Shown in pieces: positions 15,669 to 24,785 of a DNA stretch of 64,000 nucleotides. Location: the NCBI GenBank assembly GCA_044867425.1, contig JBIOUX010000167.1, positions 1-64,000 of the forward strand. Direction: 5' to 3'. The position numbers and the translations under genes are program-made. Source of the stretch: CAWBJP01 sp044867425 (GTDB lineage Bacteria; Actinomycetota; Acidimicrobiia; IMCC26256; BP-133). Position 1 is the stretch's first letter. Each line of letters starts with the position of its first letter. Under the pieces are notes generated by a model that ran no database searches, was not told the origin of the DNA, and worked only from the letters and a program-made list of their open reading frames with translations.

Positions 15669-16262
15669 ATGGTGACGGTCGCGGTTACCGAGCCGGGTCT
15701 CGATCGCCGGATCGCCGACGCCGCCCTGCAGCTGGTGGCCCGCTACGGGCTGGCCAAGCTCACCCTGGAGGACGTGGCCCGCGAGGCCGGCTGCTCCCGG
15801 GCCACCCTGTACCGCTACTACCCGGGCAGGCAGGCACTCCTGGGAGCGGTGGTGGCCTCCGAGACGGTCCGCCTGCGCGCCGGGCTGGACGACGCCCTGG
15901 CCGATGTCATGACCGTGGAGGAGGCCCTGGCGGCGGCAGCGGGCTTCGGCGCCCGCGAGTTCGCCGGACATGCCGCCCTGCAGTTCCTGCTCGCCCGCGA
16001 GCCCGGCTCGGTGCTCCCCCACCTGTGCTTCGCCGGCGCCGACCGGCTGCTGGCGCTCCTGTCCGAGGCCGTCGAACCCCAGCTGTGCCGCTTCCTCCCG
16101 TCGGTCCAGGCCCGGCGGGTGGGGGAGTGGTTGGCCCGCATCATCCTCTCCTACGGCTGCACCCCGCCCGCCTTCGGGGCCGGCGGGGTGCCAGCCGCCC
16201 TCGAGATCGTTTCCGACTTCGTCGTCCCGGCGGTCAGACCTGTGGAGGAGACCCATGCGTGA
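15669..16262 (+). CDS. TetR family transcriptional regulator (second)
   Basis: A 197-residue regulator with HTH RIADAALQLVARYGLAKLTLEDVAREAGCSRATLYRYYPGRQALL. The C-terminal effector domain is not assignable. It starts at ATG 15669 directly behind a good promoter, and its end overlaps the start of the diiron protein gene, so the pair is an operon. The AT-rich half-site cluster 110-135 bp upstream is the likely operator. The effector may be a hydrophobic substrate of the neighbouring diiron protein; that is a guess. Confidence 0.88.
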   Translation: MVTVAVTEPGLDRRIADAALQLVARYGLAKLTLEDVAREAGCSRATLYRYYPGRQALLGAVVASETVRLRAGLDDALADVMTVEEALAAAAGFGAREFAGHAALQFLLAREPGSVLPHLCFAGADRLLALLSEAVEPQLCRFLPSVQARRVGEWLARIILSYGCTPPAFGAGGVPAALEIVSDFVVPAVRPVEETHA

Positions 16263-17337
16263 CGTGCACGACATCGACGCCATCCTGGCTGTCACCAACA
16301 CCGACACGGCCAGCACCGCCCACGAGGTGGCCTCGACCTTCGACACCCACTTCACGTGGGACTACGAGCGATGCCGGCCCCGGCTGGGCAAGCTCTACGA
16401 GAAGGCCAAGCACGCCCAGTGGGACGCGCAGACCGACCTCGACTGGGGCATCGACGTGGACCAGGAGGCGGTGGTGGTGGCCAATGCCATGGCCAACGGG
16501 GGCCTCATGCTCGGCGGCGCCGGCGAGGGGATGCCGCCCGGTGACCTCTCCGGCACCCCCTTCGCCACCTGGGGGGACAAGGAATGGCTGGCCTTCGGCG
16601 TCGAGTCCCAGAACTGGACGCTGTCCCAGTTCCTCCACGGCGAGCAGGGGGCACTGCTGTGCACGGCCCGCATCGTGGAGACGGTGCCGTGGATCGACGC
16701 CAAGTACTACGCCTCCACCCAGGTGGTGGACGAAGCCCGCCACGTCGAGGTCTTCTCCAAGTACCTGGACGAGAAGCTCTCCGGGCACTATCCGATCAAC
16801 GCCCATCTGCGGATGCTGCTCGACGACATCATCGCCGACCCCCGCTGGGACATGACCTACCTGGGGATGCAGATCATGGTCGAGGGTCTGGCGCTGGCTG
16901 CCTTCGGCTTCATCTCCCAGATGACCACCGAGCCCTTGCTCAAGGAACTGTTGCGCCTGGTGATGGCCGACGAGGCCCGCCACGTCGCCTTCGGTGTCCT
17001 GTCCCTGCAGGAGTTCTACGGGCAGCTCACCGCCGCCGAGCTGCGAGAGCGCCAGGAGTTCGCGTTCGAGGCGGCGGTGCGCATGCGCGACCGGTTCCTC
17101 CAGCAGGAGGTGTGGGAGCGCATGGGCTGCGACGTCCGCAAGACCACCAAGGTCCTCCTCGAGGCGCCCCAGCGCCAGATGTTCCAGCAGATGCTGTTCT
17201 CCAAGATCGTGCCCAACTGTCGCAAGCTCGGCCTCCTCGATGCCGCCGACGGCTGGCTTCGGGATCGCTTCACCGAGCTCGGTGTGATCGCCTTCGAGCA
17301 CTGGGACGACACCGCCACCGAGCTGGCCGTGGCCTAG
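16255..17337 (+). CDS. Ferritin-like diiron-carboxylate protein (R2/AurF-like)
   Basis: A 360-residue ferritin-fold protein with two E...DExxH iron-binding sets: Glu of FLHGEQGALL with DEARHVEVF, and Glu of IMVEGLALAAF with DEARHVAFG. The spacing fits the pattern of AurF-like N-oxygenases and other ferritin-like oxidases; membrane segments are lacking. It should bind two irons and activate O2. The substrate is unknown. The gene overlaps the end of the second tetR by 8 bp, suggesting TetR-controlled expression of an oxygenase. Confidence 0.82.
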   Translation: MRDVHDIDAILAVTNTDTASTAHEVASTFDTHFTWDYERCRPRLGKLYEKAKHAQWDAQTDLDWGIDVDQEAVVVANAMANGGLMLGGAGEGMPPGDLSGTPFATWGDKEWLAFGVESQNWTLSQFLHGEQGALLCTARIVETVPWIDAKYYASTQVVDEARHVEVFSKYLDEKLSGHYPINAHLRMLLDDIIADPRWDMTYLGMQIMVEGLALAAFGFISQMTTEPLLKELLRLVMADEARHVAFGVLSLQEFYGQLTAAELRERQEFAFEAAVRMRDRFLQQEVWERMGCDVRKTTKVLLEAPQRQMFQQMLFSKIVPNCRKLGLLDAADGWLRDRFTELGVIAFEHWDDTATELAVA

Positions 17338-17358
17338 TTCTGGTCCTTGGATCGGGGC

Positions 17359-19383
17359 TCACGGTCCGTCGAGGGTGGCGACGGCCACGATGGGGCGCGA
17401 CGGCGGGTTGTCTCCCAGCGACCCGGAGAAGGGCCGGTCGGAGAAGTTGAAGATGCCCCCGTCGGCGGCGACCATCAGGTAGCCGTTGCCGTAACGGACC
17501 ATGCCCACCACCGGCTTGTTGAGCGGTGTGGATCCCATGGAGCCCCGGAAGCGGGCGCTCCCGAAGGAGAAGATTCCGCCGTCGGAAGCGACGAGCCAGT
17601 AGCCGGCACGATCCGCGCTCGGCACCAATGACTGGACGGGGGCGTTGAGCCTGGTCGAGCCCATGGAGCCGTGGAAGCGGGCGTCTCCCAGGGCGAAGAC
17701 CCCGCCGTCGGAGGCGACCATGTAGTAGCCGCGGCCGCTCGGGGTGGCGACGGAGCTCAGTACGGGGCCGTTGAGGTCGAGGTCGGACACGTCCCCGAAG
17801 TCGGCGGCGTCGCCGATGGGGATGACCCGGCCCCGGTTGGTGAAGACCCAGTAGCCCTTGCCCGTCAAGGTGGAGGAGAGGCTCGTGACCTTCTCGCCCT
17901 TGCCCAGCTCGGCGGCCGGGACGCTGCCCAGGGCCGCGGCGTCGCCGAAGGCGAAGACGCCCCCGCGGTTGTCGAGGATCCAGTAGCCGTTGAACGTGGG
18001 AGTGGGTTCGAGGTGGATGGCCTTGGCCTCTGGGGGCAGCTGGGTCGAGGCGTCGCCCAGCGTCTTGGCGTCCCCGAAGGCGAAGATCCGTCCATCGGAG
18101 CCGAGCATCCAGTAGCCGGACCGGCGCGGAGCCGGAGCCGGTTGGGCGGGCGCGCTGGTGGGTGGGGACGAAGGCGGCGATGACGCCGGCGTCGTGCTCG
18201 AGGTCGTCGGCGCCGGAGCCGAGCCGGCGGAACCCGGCGCGGAGATGACCCGCACCCGGTTGTTGAACGTGTCGGCGACCCACAGGCTGCCGTCCGGGTC
18301 GAGGCTGAGGGCCCGGAGATGGTCGAGCTGGGCGGCGCTGGACGGGCCACCATCGCCGGCGAAGCCCGGAGAGCCGTTGCCGGCGATGGTGGTGATGGTG
18401 CCCGCCGGATCGATCCTGCGGATGCGCTGGCCCAGTTCCTCGCCGACGTAGATGTTGCCGGTCCCGTCAGCCACCACCGCCCGGGGGTCGTTGAGCTGGG
18501 CCTGGGCGGCGGGACCGCCGTCGCCGCTGTATCCCGCCACCCCGGTGCCGGCCACCGAGGTGATGGTCCCGCCGGTGTCCACCCTGCGGATGCGGTGATT
18601 GTCGGTGTCAGCGATGTAGAGCGTGCCGTCGCCGGTCAGCCACAGCCCCCGGGGGGAGTTGAGCTGGGCCTTCGCCGACGGGCCGCCGTCGCCTTCGGCG
18701 CCGGCCTTCGTCACCCCGGCCACGGTGGTGATCACGCCCGTGGTCAGGTCGATGCGGCGTACGCGGTTGTTGCCGGTGTCGGCGATGTAGAGGTTCTTGT
18801 CGGCGGCGTCGGTAGCCAGTGTCTTGGGGTCCTTCACGGTGGCGGCCCGCGCCGGGCCGTCGTCGCCGGTGGCGTCGGGCGTCCCGTTGCCGGCCACGGT
18901 GGTGATGACGCCCTGGCGGTCGACGCGCCGGATGCGGTGGTTGGCGCTGTCGGCGATGTAGAGGTTGCCGGAGGAGTCCACGGCGACCCCGTGGGGCTGG
19001 TTGAGCGCGGCCTGGAAGGCAGGCCCCCCGTCGCCGGCGAAGCCTTCGGTGCCGTTGCCGGCCACCGTGGTGATGGTCCCGCCGGCGTCGATCTTGCGGA
19101 TGCGCTGGTTCAGGGTGTCGGCGACGTAGGCATTCCCCGCCTTGTCGAAGGCGATGGCCCGAGGGTGGTACAGCTGGGCCGAGGAGGCCGGCCCCCCGTC
19201 GCCCGAGAACCCGTACTGCCGGGAGTCGACGGTGGCGCCCGCCACCGAGGTGATCGTTCCGGCGCCTCCCGAACCGGTGACGGCCCGGCTGCCCACCGGC
19301 GCCAGGGCGATCAACGCGGTCACCAACGAGGCTGTCACTGCACGGGTGCGGGTCGAGGTGCGCGTCGGGCGCGGGTTCAACAT
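17359..19383 (-). CDS. Secreted protein: six NHL repeats plus six GYW-type repeats
   Basis: A 674-residue exported protein. After a signal-like N-terminus (RAVTASLVTALIALAPVGSRAV) come six NHL repeats of about 56 residues, each starting ITTVAG and containing GDGGPA, LxxPxGVAVD and LYIADxxNxRIRRVD; they should close a six-bladed beta-propeller. A Ser/Thr/Pro/Ala linker (about residues 380-415) follows, then six repeats of the GYWLVASDGGVFxxGDAxFxGS type also seen in the SOD protein at 5216-7054. The start ATG has AAGGAG upstream. A cell-surface binding role is likely; no catalytic motif was seen. Confidence 0.85.
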   Translation of the reverse strand: MLNPRPTRTSTRTRAVTASLVTALIALAPVGSRAVTGSGGAGTITSVAGATVDSRQYGFSGDGGPASSAQLYHPRAIAFDKAGNAYVADTLNQRIRKIDAGGTITTVAGNGTEGFAGDGGPAFQAALNQPHGVAVDSSGNLYIADSANHRIRRVDRQGVITTVAGNGTPDATGDDGPARAATVKDPKTLATDAADKNLYIADTGNNRVRRIDLTTGVITTVAGVTKAGAEGDGGPSAKAQLNSPRGLWLTGDGTLYIADTDNHRIRRVDTGGTITSVAGTGVAGYSGDGGPAAQAQLNDPRAVVADGTGNIYVGEELGQRIRRIDPAGTITTIAGNGSPGFAGDGGPSSAAQLDHLRALSLDPDGSLWVADTFNNRVRVISAPGSAGSAPAPTTSSTTPASSPPSSPPTSAPAQPAPAPRRSGYWMLGSDGRIFAFGDAKTLGDASTQLPPEAKAIHLEPTPTFNGYWILDNRGGVFAFGDAAALGSVPAAELGKGEKVTSLSSTLTGKGYWVFTNRGRVIPIGDAADFGDVSDLDLNGPVLSSVATPSGRGYYMVASDGGVFALGDARFHGSMGSTRLNAPVQSLVPSADRAGYWLVASDGGIFSFGSARFRGSMGSTPLNKPVVGMVRYGNGYLMVAADGGIFNFSDRPFSGSLGDNPPSRPIVAVATLDGP

Positions 19384-19656
19384 CCGCGTCTCCTTCCATC
19401 CCGGTGGTTCCGAACGTGGCCAGGGGCCAGGGGAGCAGACCGCCCAAAGCGGCCACATCGGTCGGATTCGCCGCCTTCGTGGGGAGCGCCTGCCGGAAAT
19501 GTCGAGAAATCGACGGCTTAAGGATGATTTGACGTACCGGGTTTGGGGCAGCGAGATCGTGGGTATAGGTCAGCGCCCGTTTCCCGCTCCGCCTTGTGGG
19601 GCAAGGGTCGGCGAGCGGCTGGCATGACGAGGGCACGACCATTCGGCTGGCTGGGC

Positions 19657-19662
19657 TAGCGT
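19657..19662 (+). promoter_or_regulatory. Probable -10 (TAGCGT) for leaderless rnj
   Basis: TAGCGT lies 9 bp before ATG 19672, with no ribosome-binding site between. The remaining 19384-19656 spacer holds the NHL gene's ribosome-binding site, a small GTCGA-GAAA-TCGAC hairpin near 19501, and nothing else recognisable. Confidence 0.4.
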
Positions 19663-19671
19663 CGCCCGGCA

Positions 19672-21342
19672 ATGGCCATGGAACCGCCGGTTCGCATCGT
19701 GTTTCTCGGGGGTCTCGGTGAGATCGGGCGGAACTGCGCCTGCATCGAGGTCGAGGGGCGCATCCTCCTCATCGACTGTGGGTTGATGTTCCCCGCTCCC
19801 GACATGCCGGGCGTCGATCTCGTCCTGCCCGACTTCACCTACCTGCGGGAGAATGCCGAGCGGATCGAAGGCGTGGTCCTCACCCACGGCCACGAGGACC
19901 ACGCCGGCGGCCTGGCCTTCCTGCTGGCCGAAGTGGGGCCCGTCCCCATCTACGGCTCCGCCCTGTCGCTCGGTCTGGCCCGGAACCGGATCGAGGAGGC
20001 GGGGATGCTGGATCGCACCGAGTTCATCCCCGTGGCCGACGGCGAGCGCCGGTCCATCGGCCCCTTCGACTGCCAGTTCATCCCCGTCACCCACTCCGTG
20101 CCCCACGGCTTCGCCACCGCCGTGTTCACGCCCGCCGGGACGATCCTGCACTCGGGGGACTTCAAGCTCGACCAGGCCCCGGTGGACGGCCGGGTCACCG
20201 ACATCGCCCTCCTGGGCGAGATCGCCCGGGGCGGCGTTCGCCTGCTGCTGTCGGACTCCACCAACGCCGAGGAGCCGGGTCACATCCCGTCGGAGTCCAC
20301 CATCGGGGTGGTCATGCGGGAGCTGTTCCGGGAGCACTCGGGACGGCGGGTGATCGCCGCCTGCTTCTCCTCCCACATCCACCGGGTGCAGCAGATCGCC
20401 CAGGCCGCCATGGAGTCGGGGCGGAGCGTGGCCTTCCTCGGGCGCTCCATGATCCAGAACGTGGCCCTGGCCCGCTCCATGGGTCTGCTCCAGTTGCCCG
20501 ACGACCGGATCGTCGACGTGGAGGAGATCGACAAGTTCGAACCGGGCGGCATCTGCGTGATCTGCACCGGATCCCAGGGCGAGCCGATGAGCGCCCTGGC
20601 CCTCATGGCGGCCCACGAGAACCACAGGGTCAAGCTGGGCGCCGAGGACACCGTGATCATCTCCGCCCATCCCATCCCCGGCAACGAGACGAACGTGTCC
20701 CGGGTCATCGGCGGCCTGCACCGGACCGGCGCCGACGTGGTGCACTCCGGGCTCGCCCCCGTGCACGTGTCGGGCCACGCCGCCCAGGAGGAGCTCAAGT
20801 TCCTCCTCAACCTGGTCAAGCCCGAGTACTTCGTGCCTGTCCACGGCGAGTACCGGCATCTCGTCCACCACGCCCGTCTGGCCCGGGCCACCGGCATCGC
20901 CGAGTCCAACGTGATCGTGTGCGAGGACGGCGACTCCCTGGTGCTCGGCCCTGAGGGCATCGACGTGGAGCGGCGCTATGCCCCCGCCGGCTACCTCTAC
21001 GTCGACGGCGTCGTCGGGGACGTGGGCCGGGGCGTGTTGCGGGACCGCCGGGCCCTGGCCAACGAGGGGATCGTGGTGGTCATCGTGACGCTGGACGCCC
21101 ACACCGGCGAGGTGGTGACCGGCCCGGAGATCGTGACCCGAGGCTGGGTCCACGCCCCCGAAGCCGAGTTGCTGCTCGAAGAGGCCAAGGGCGCCGTGCT
21201 GCGCTCCCTGCAGGAAGCGATTGACGAGAACGCCCTCGACATCGAGACCCTCAAGCGACACGCCCGCTCCGGCCTGTCCAGGTTCATCAACGAGCGGACC
21301 CGCCGGCGCCCCATCGTCGTCCCCGTGGTCATGGAGGTCTGA
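19672..21342 (+). CDS. rnj: Ribonuclease J
   Basis: A 556-residue metallo-beta-lactamase/beta-CASP ribonuclease with endonuclease and 5'-3' exonuclease activity. Key motifs: THGHEDHAGG (zinc ligands) near residue 70, PVTHSVPHG, HSGDFKLD, SDSTNAEEPG, the beta-CASP blocks CFSSHIHRVQQI and CTGSQGEPMSAL, and PVHGEYRHL. The C-terminal extension (LLLEEAKGAVLRSLQEAI...RRRPIVVPVVMEV) is typical of actinobacterial RNase J. With pnp it forms the mRNA-decay set in this window. ATG 19678 is an alternative start. Confidence 0.96.
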   Translation: MAMEPPVRIVFLGGLGEIGRNCACIEVEGRILLIDCGLMFPAPDMPGVDLVLPDFTYLRENAERIEGVVLTHGHEDHAGGLAFLLAEVGPVPIYGSALSLGLARNRIEEAGMLDRTEFIPVADGERRSIGPFDCQFIPVTHSVPHGFATAVFTPAGTILHSGDFKLDQAPVDGRVTDIALLGEIARGGVRLLLSDSTNAEEPGHIPSESTIGVVMRELFREHSGRRVIAACFSSHIHRVQQIAQAAMESGRSVAFLGRSMIQNVALARSMGLLQLPDDRIVDVEEIDKFEPGGICVICTGSQGEPMSALALMAAHENHRVKLGAEDTVIISAHPIPGNETNVSRVIGGLHRTGADVVHSGLAPVHVSGHAAQEELKFLLNLVKPEYFVPVHGEYRHLVHHARLARATGIAESNVIVCEDGDSLVLGPEGIDVERRYAPAGYLYVDGVVGDVGRGVLRDRRALANEGIVVVIVTLDAHTGEVVTGPEIVTRGWVHAPEAELLLEEAKGAVLRSLQEAIDENALDIETLKRHARSGLSRFINERTRRRPIVVPVVMEV

Positions 21343-21351
21343 CCGGGGCAA

Positions 21352-21369
21352 ATCCGTAACGGTACGGAT
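21352..21369. promoter_or_regulatory. Palindrome ATCCGT-N6-ACGGAT
   Basis: A 6-bp inverted repeat lying 10 bp after the rnj stop and 68 bp before the FAD/ADC fusion gene. It is a possible operator for the fusion gene. Confidence 0.35.
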
Positions 21370-21436
21370 CCGCCACTCCCCCCGATGTGGGAGGTTCAGC
21401 CGGCCGGACACCGAGAACACGACGTCGGGAGCTGCC

Positions 21437-24400
21437 ATGGCGCAGACGCGCGTCGTCGTCCTGGGCGCAGGCCTGGGTGGCTTCACCGCCGCTAACCACC
21501 TCTCGTCCAGCCCTGAGCTGCGGGACCGCTTCGAGGTCACCGTGTACCAGTGCGGCTGGCGAGTGGGCGGCAAAGGGGCCAGCGGGCGCAACTGCCACTC
21601 CCACCAGCGCATCGAGGAGCACGGGCTCCACGTCTGGTTCGGCTTCTACGACAACGCCTTTCGCCTCATGCAGGATTGTTACGGCGCCCTCGGCCGTCCG
21701 TCCGGCTCGCCCCTCGACTCGTGGCGGGCGGCCTTCGAGCCCTGCAGCAGCTTCGTGCTGTACGAAGCGAAAGGACGCGGCTGGGACCCGTGGGTCATCA
21801 ACATCCCGGAGAACCGGAACCGTCCTGGCGAGCCTCGGCCCTTCCGGTACTGGCACGTGGTCGCCGTCGTCATCAGGTGGTTCCGGGCCGGCTGGGTGAG
21901 GCTCCTCGACGAGGTTCCTGGCCTGATGGGGCGGAGCTGCGGACGCATACTTCAGGAGCTGGCAGCATCCGCCCTGGCCAGAGCCGAGAACCTGGCCGCC
22001 CCCGCTTTCAGCATTGTGGGCGGTCCAATCGATGACGGCCTGGTCCAGGCCGAACGGGTGGTCCGGAGATGGGCGGCCGGCGTTGACGCCAGCCTCGTCG
22101 GCCGCCAGTTCACCTCGGCGCTGCGGGAGTTGAAAGATCTCGCCTGGCTCGTCGGGCGTCCGCTGATGGAACACCCGACACTGCGGCGCTATCTGTTCCT
22201 CTTCGACCTGGCAGTCACGACAATGCACGGCATCTCCCACGACCGCCTGGAGGAAGGCACCTATGGAGCCGACGAGCTTGACCTGCGGGTCTGGCTCGAC
22301 CGGCACGGGGCCAAGGCCGAGACGCTCGAGAGCGGGCCGGTGCGGGCTCTCTACGATCTGGTCTTTGCCTTCGAGGAGGGCGATGTCACCCGCCCCAACC
22401 TGGCGGCGGGCAAGGCGGTCGCCGCCCTGGTGCGCATAGCCTTCGATTACAAGGGGGCGATCACCTGGAAGATGCAGGCGGGCATGGGGGACGTCGTGTT
22501 CACACCCCTCTACCAGCTCCTTCGCCACCGGGGGGTGCGCTTTCAGTTCTTCCACTGGGCCACCCAACTACGCGCCTCCTCCGACGGCCAGGCTGTGGAT
22601 CGCATCGAACTCATCCGCCAGGTCGACCTCGCCGGCGGAGCGATCAGCTACGACCCGCTCGTCAACGTGAAAGGCCTCGGCTGTTGGCCGAGCGAACCCA
22701 AGTGGGAGCTCTTGGCCGGAGGTCCCGAATTGGCCGCCCGGCCCCAGCCACCCGCCTTCGAGCATGAGGCGAACCCCTTGGGACGGGCTGACGGCGCGGT
22801 GACCCTGCGCCGGGGCTCGGAATTCGAGGTGGTCGTACTGGCCATCCCGGTGGGGGCGCTCCCCGCGCTGTGCCCAGAACTGGTCGCCGCCAACGAGGAC
22901 TTCGCCGCCATGGTCGACGGAGCTGTGACCGTTTCCACGCAAGCCTTCCAGTTGTGGTTCAACAAGCCTCTCCCCGAGCTCGGCTGGGGGTTCGCCGCCG
23001 ACTCCATCGCCGGCGCCTACGACGATCCGGTGGACACCTACTGCAACATGAGCCACCTGCTCGAGCGGGAGGATTGGGCGCCGGATGAGGCGTGCAGTGT
23101 CGCCTATTTCTGTGGCGTCTACCCCGATCGCGCTGAGACCCAGGTGCAGGCCAACGGCCGGGCCAAGGGCACTGCTCTCGACTATATGGACACCCGTATG
23201 GGGCCGCTGTGGCCCGCCGCCGTGACCCAGGACGGGATCGGTCACATCCAGTGGGACCTGCTCGTGGATGACTCCGGCGCCAGCGGGCGTTCTCGCTTCG
23301 ACGCCCAGTACTGGCGGGCGAACACCAGTCCCTGGGAGCGCTACGTACGCACTCCCGCGGGCAGTACCAAGACGCGGTTGCGATCAGACGAGTCCGGGTT
23401 CGAGAACGTCTTCCTGGCGGGCGACTGGACGCGAAATGGCATCGACGGCGGCTGCCTGGAGGCCGCCGTCATCTCTGGCATGCAGGCGGCCCGGGCCATC
23501 TCCGGGGACCCGCTCGCCATTGCCAATGAGGACAGCTGGCTCCAGGGGGCGTCGGCATCGATTCGGGAGGTCGAAATGGCGACAGCACCACCGGCGATGG
23601 TGGGGCGGTGGGCGGACGCGGCGGTCGGTGCAGGCGCTGGCTTGGCGGGCGCCGCCCTGCGCCCCCCCGTGCGACTTGTCCAAGGCCTTCGGCAGCTGCT
23701 GTTCAGCGGGCGGCCTCCGGGCGTTCCCGCCGCCCCCACGCCGGTGCCCTACGTCGACTTCGGCGGGCTCACCAATTTCCCCGGGCCGTATCGGTGCCAG
23801 GGCACGAAGCTGTGGGTATGGTTCCCCCGGGTTGACCAGAAGAAGGTGGCCGAGCTGTGCACCCGTGCCCTGTCCAGACCCACCGGCGGGGCTTGGCACT
23901 ACCGGCCTGTGTGGCCCCGGGTCATGCTGACGTTCGGGGAGATCGCCGAGGTGATCCCCGAGCCAGTCCCCTTCGACAGCTACGGCTCACTCACCGAGCG
24001 CCAGGTCGCCTTGTGGGTGCCCACCATCGCCACTCGAGACGTCCCCGGTCCCTTCGACGAGGCGGCCGGGGTCGCCATGTTCGTCCCCTACATCTGGCTC
24101 GACAACGGAATGTCGTTCGCCACCGGGAGAGAGGGCGTCGGCTGGCCCAAGACGTCGGGCTGGCCCCAGTTCCCTGGCGACGACGGGCTGGCCAGCTTCA
24201 GACTGGACGTCTTCGGTCTGAAGAAGTTCGGCGCCCATCAGCACCCCGATCGCTACCCACTCCTGGAGGTCAACCCTCCAGCCGCGGCCCAAGAGGCCGG
24301 CCCGGAGTGGGTGGCGGGCGCCATCCAGGGTCTCGATGACGTCGTGGAGGCGCTGCGGGGCCTGGCCGGGGACAAGCCTCTTTTTCCGCTGGGACTGGGG

Positions 24401-24709
24401 CGAAACCTGTTGGAGTCCGTCCTCCATCGGCGGCTGCGCCAGGTGTTCCTCAAGCAGGTGCGAGGGGCCGGCGACGGGCGCCAGGCCGCCCTGCAGCAGA
24501 TCGTGGAGGCCGCGGCCCGGGTCATCAAGATCGATCGAGTCAGCCGCCTGCCCGCCGCCGAGCTCGTGATCCATCAGGTGGAGAGCCAGCCGGTGACCCG
24601 GGAACTCGGCTTGGATTCGCAAGACCTCGACTTCGGGCTGTTGATCGAGATGGATTTCGTCCAGGAAACCGGAACCGTGGTGTGGGACGCCTACGGCCAC
24701 CGAATCTAG
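21437..24709 (+). CDS. FAD-dependent oxidoreductase fused to acetoacetate-decarboxylase-like domain
   Basis: A 1090-residue two-part protein. Residues 1-700 form an amine-oxidase/carotenoid-desaturase-type flavoprotein: the N-terminal Rossmann motif VVVLGAGLGGFTAANHL, the GGKGASGRN second block, HGLHVWFGFYDN, and the C-terminal FAD block NVFLAGDWTRNGIDGGCLEAAV near residue 660. After a hydrophobic linker (about 710-760), residues 770-1090 resemble acetoacetate decarboxylase (GLTNFPGPYRCQG, MFVPYIWLDNGMSFATGREGVGWPKTSGWPQF). The lysine of the PKK pair is present, but its neighbour is Thr. Codon use is somewhat less GC-rich than in the neighbours. ATG 21437 fits the family N-terminus. Substrate unknown. 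Confidence 0.82.
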   Translation: MAQTRVVVLGAGLGGFTAANHLSSSPELRDRFEVTVYQCGWRVGGKGASGRNCHSHQRIEEHGLHVWFGFYDNAFRLMQDCYGALGRPSGSPLDSWRAAFEPCSSFVLYEAKGRGWDPWVINIPENRNRPGEPRPFRYWHVVAVVIRWFRAGWVRLLDEVPGLMGRSCGRILQELAASALARAENLAAPAFSIVGGPIDDGLVQAERVVRRWAAGVDASLVGRQFTSALRELKDLAWLVGRPLMEHPTLRRYLFLFDLAVTTMHGISHDRLEEGTYGADELDLRVWLDRHGAKAETLESGPVRALYDLVFAFEEGDVTRPNLAAGKAVAALVRIAFDYKGAITWKMQAGMGDVVFTPLYQLLRHRGVRFQFFHWATQLRASSDGQAVDRIELIRQVDLAGGAISYDPLVNVKGLGCWPSEPKWELLAGGPELAARPQPPAFEHEANPLGRADGAVTLRRGSEFEVVVLAIPVGALPALCPELVAANEDFAAMVDGAVTVSTQAFQLWFNKPLPELGWGFAADSIAGAYDDPVDTYCNMSHLLEREDWAPDEACSVAYFCGVYPDRAETQVQANGRAKGTALDYMDTRMGPLWPAAVTQDGIGHIQWDLLVDDSGASGRSRFDAQYWRANTSPWERYVRTPAGSTKTRLRSDESGFENVFLAGDWTRNGIDGGCLEAAVISGMQAARAISGDPLAIANEDSWLQGASASIREVEMATAPPAMVGRWADAAVGAGAGLAGAALRPPVRLVQGLRQLLFSGRPPGVPAAPTPVPYVDFGGLTNFPGPYRCQGTKLWVWFPRVDQKKVAELCTRALSRPTGGAWHYRPVWPRVMLTFGEIAEVIPEPVPFDSYGSLTERQVALWVPTIATRDVPGPFDEAAGVAMFVPYIWLDNGMSFATGREGVGWPKTSGWPQFPGDDGLASFRLDVFGLKKFGAHQHPDRYPLLEVNPPAAAQEAGPEWVAGAIQGLDDVVEALRGLAGDKPLFPLGLGRNLLESVLHRRLRQVFLKQVRGAGDGRQAALQQIVEAAARVIKIDRVSRLPAAELVIHQVESQPVTRELGLDSQDLDFGLLIEMDFVQETGTVVWDAYGHRI

Positions 24710-24773
24710 GTGTGAGCAGCATCGGCGTCGGCCGGCCCCGGCTGGATGTCCGTTGTGCGCATGTTGCTGCTGT

Positions 24774-24779
24774 TACCTT
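24774..24779 (+). promoter_or_regulatory. Possible -10 (TACCTT) for leaderless ftsK
   Basis: It lies 6 bp before ATG 24786 with no Shine-Dalgarno sequence between. Confidence 0.35.
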
Positions 24780-24785
24780 TGTGAC

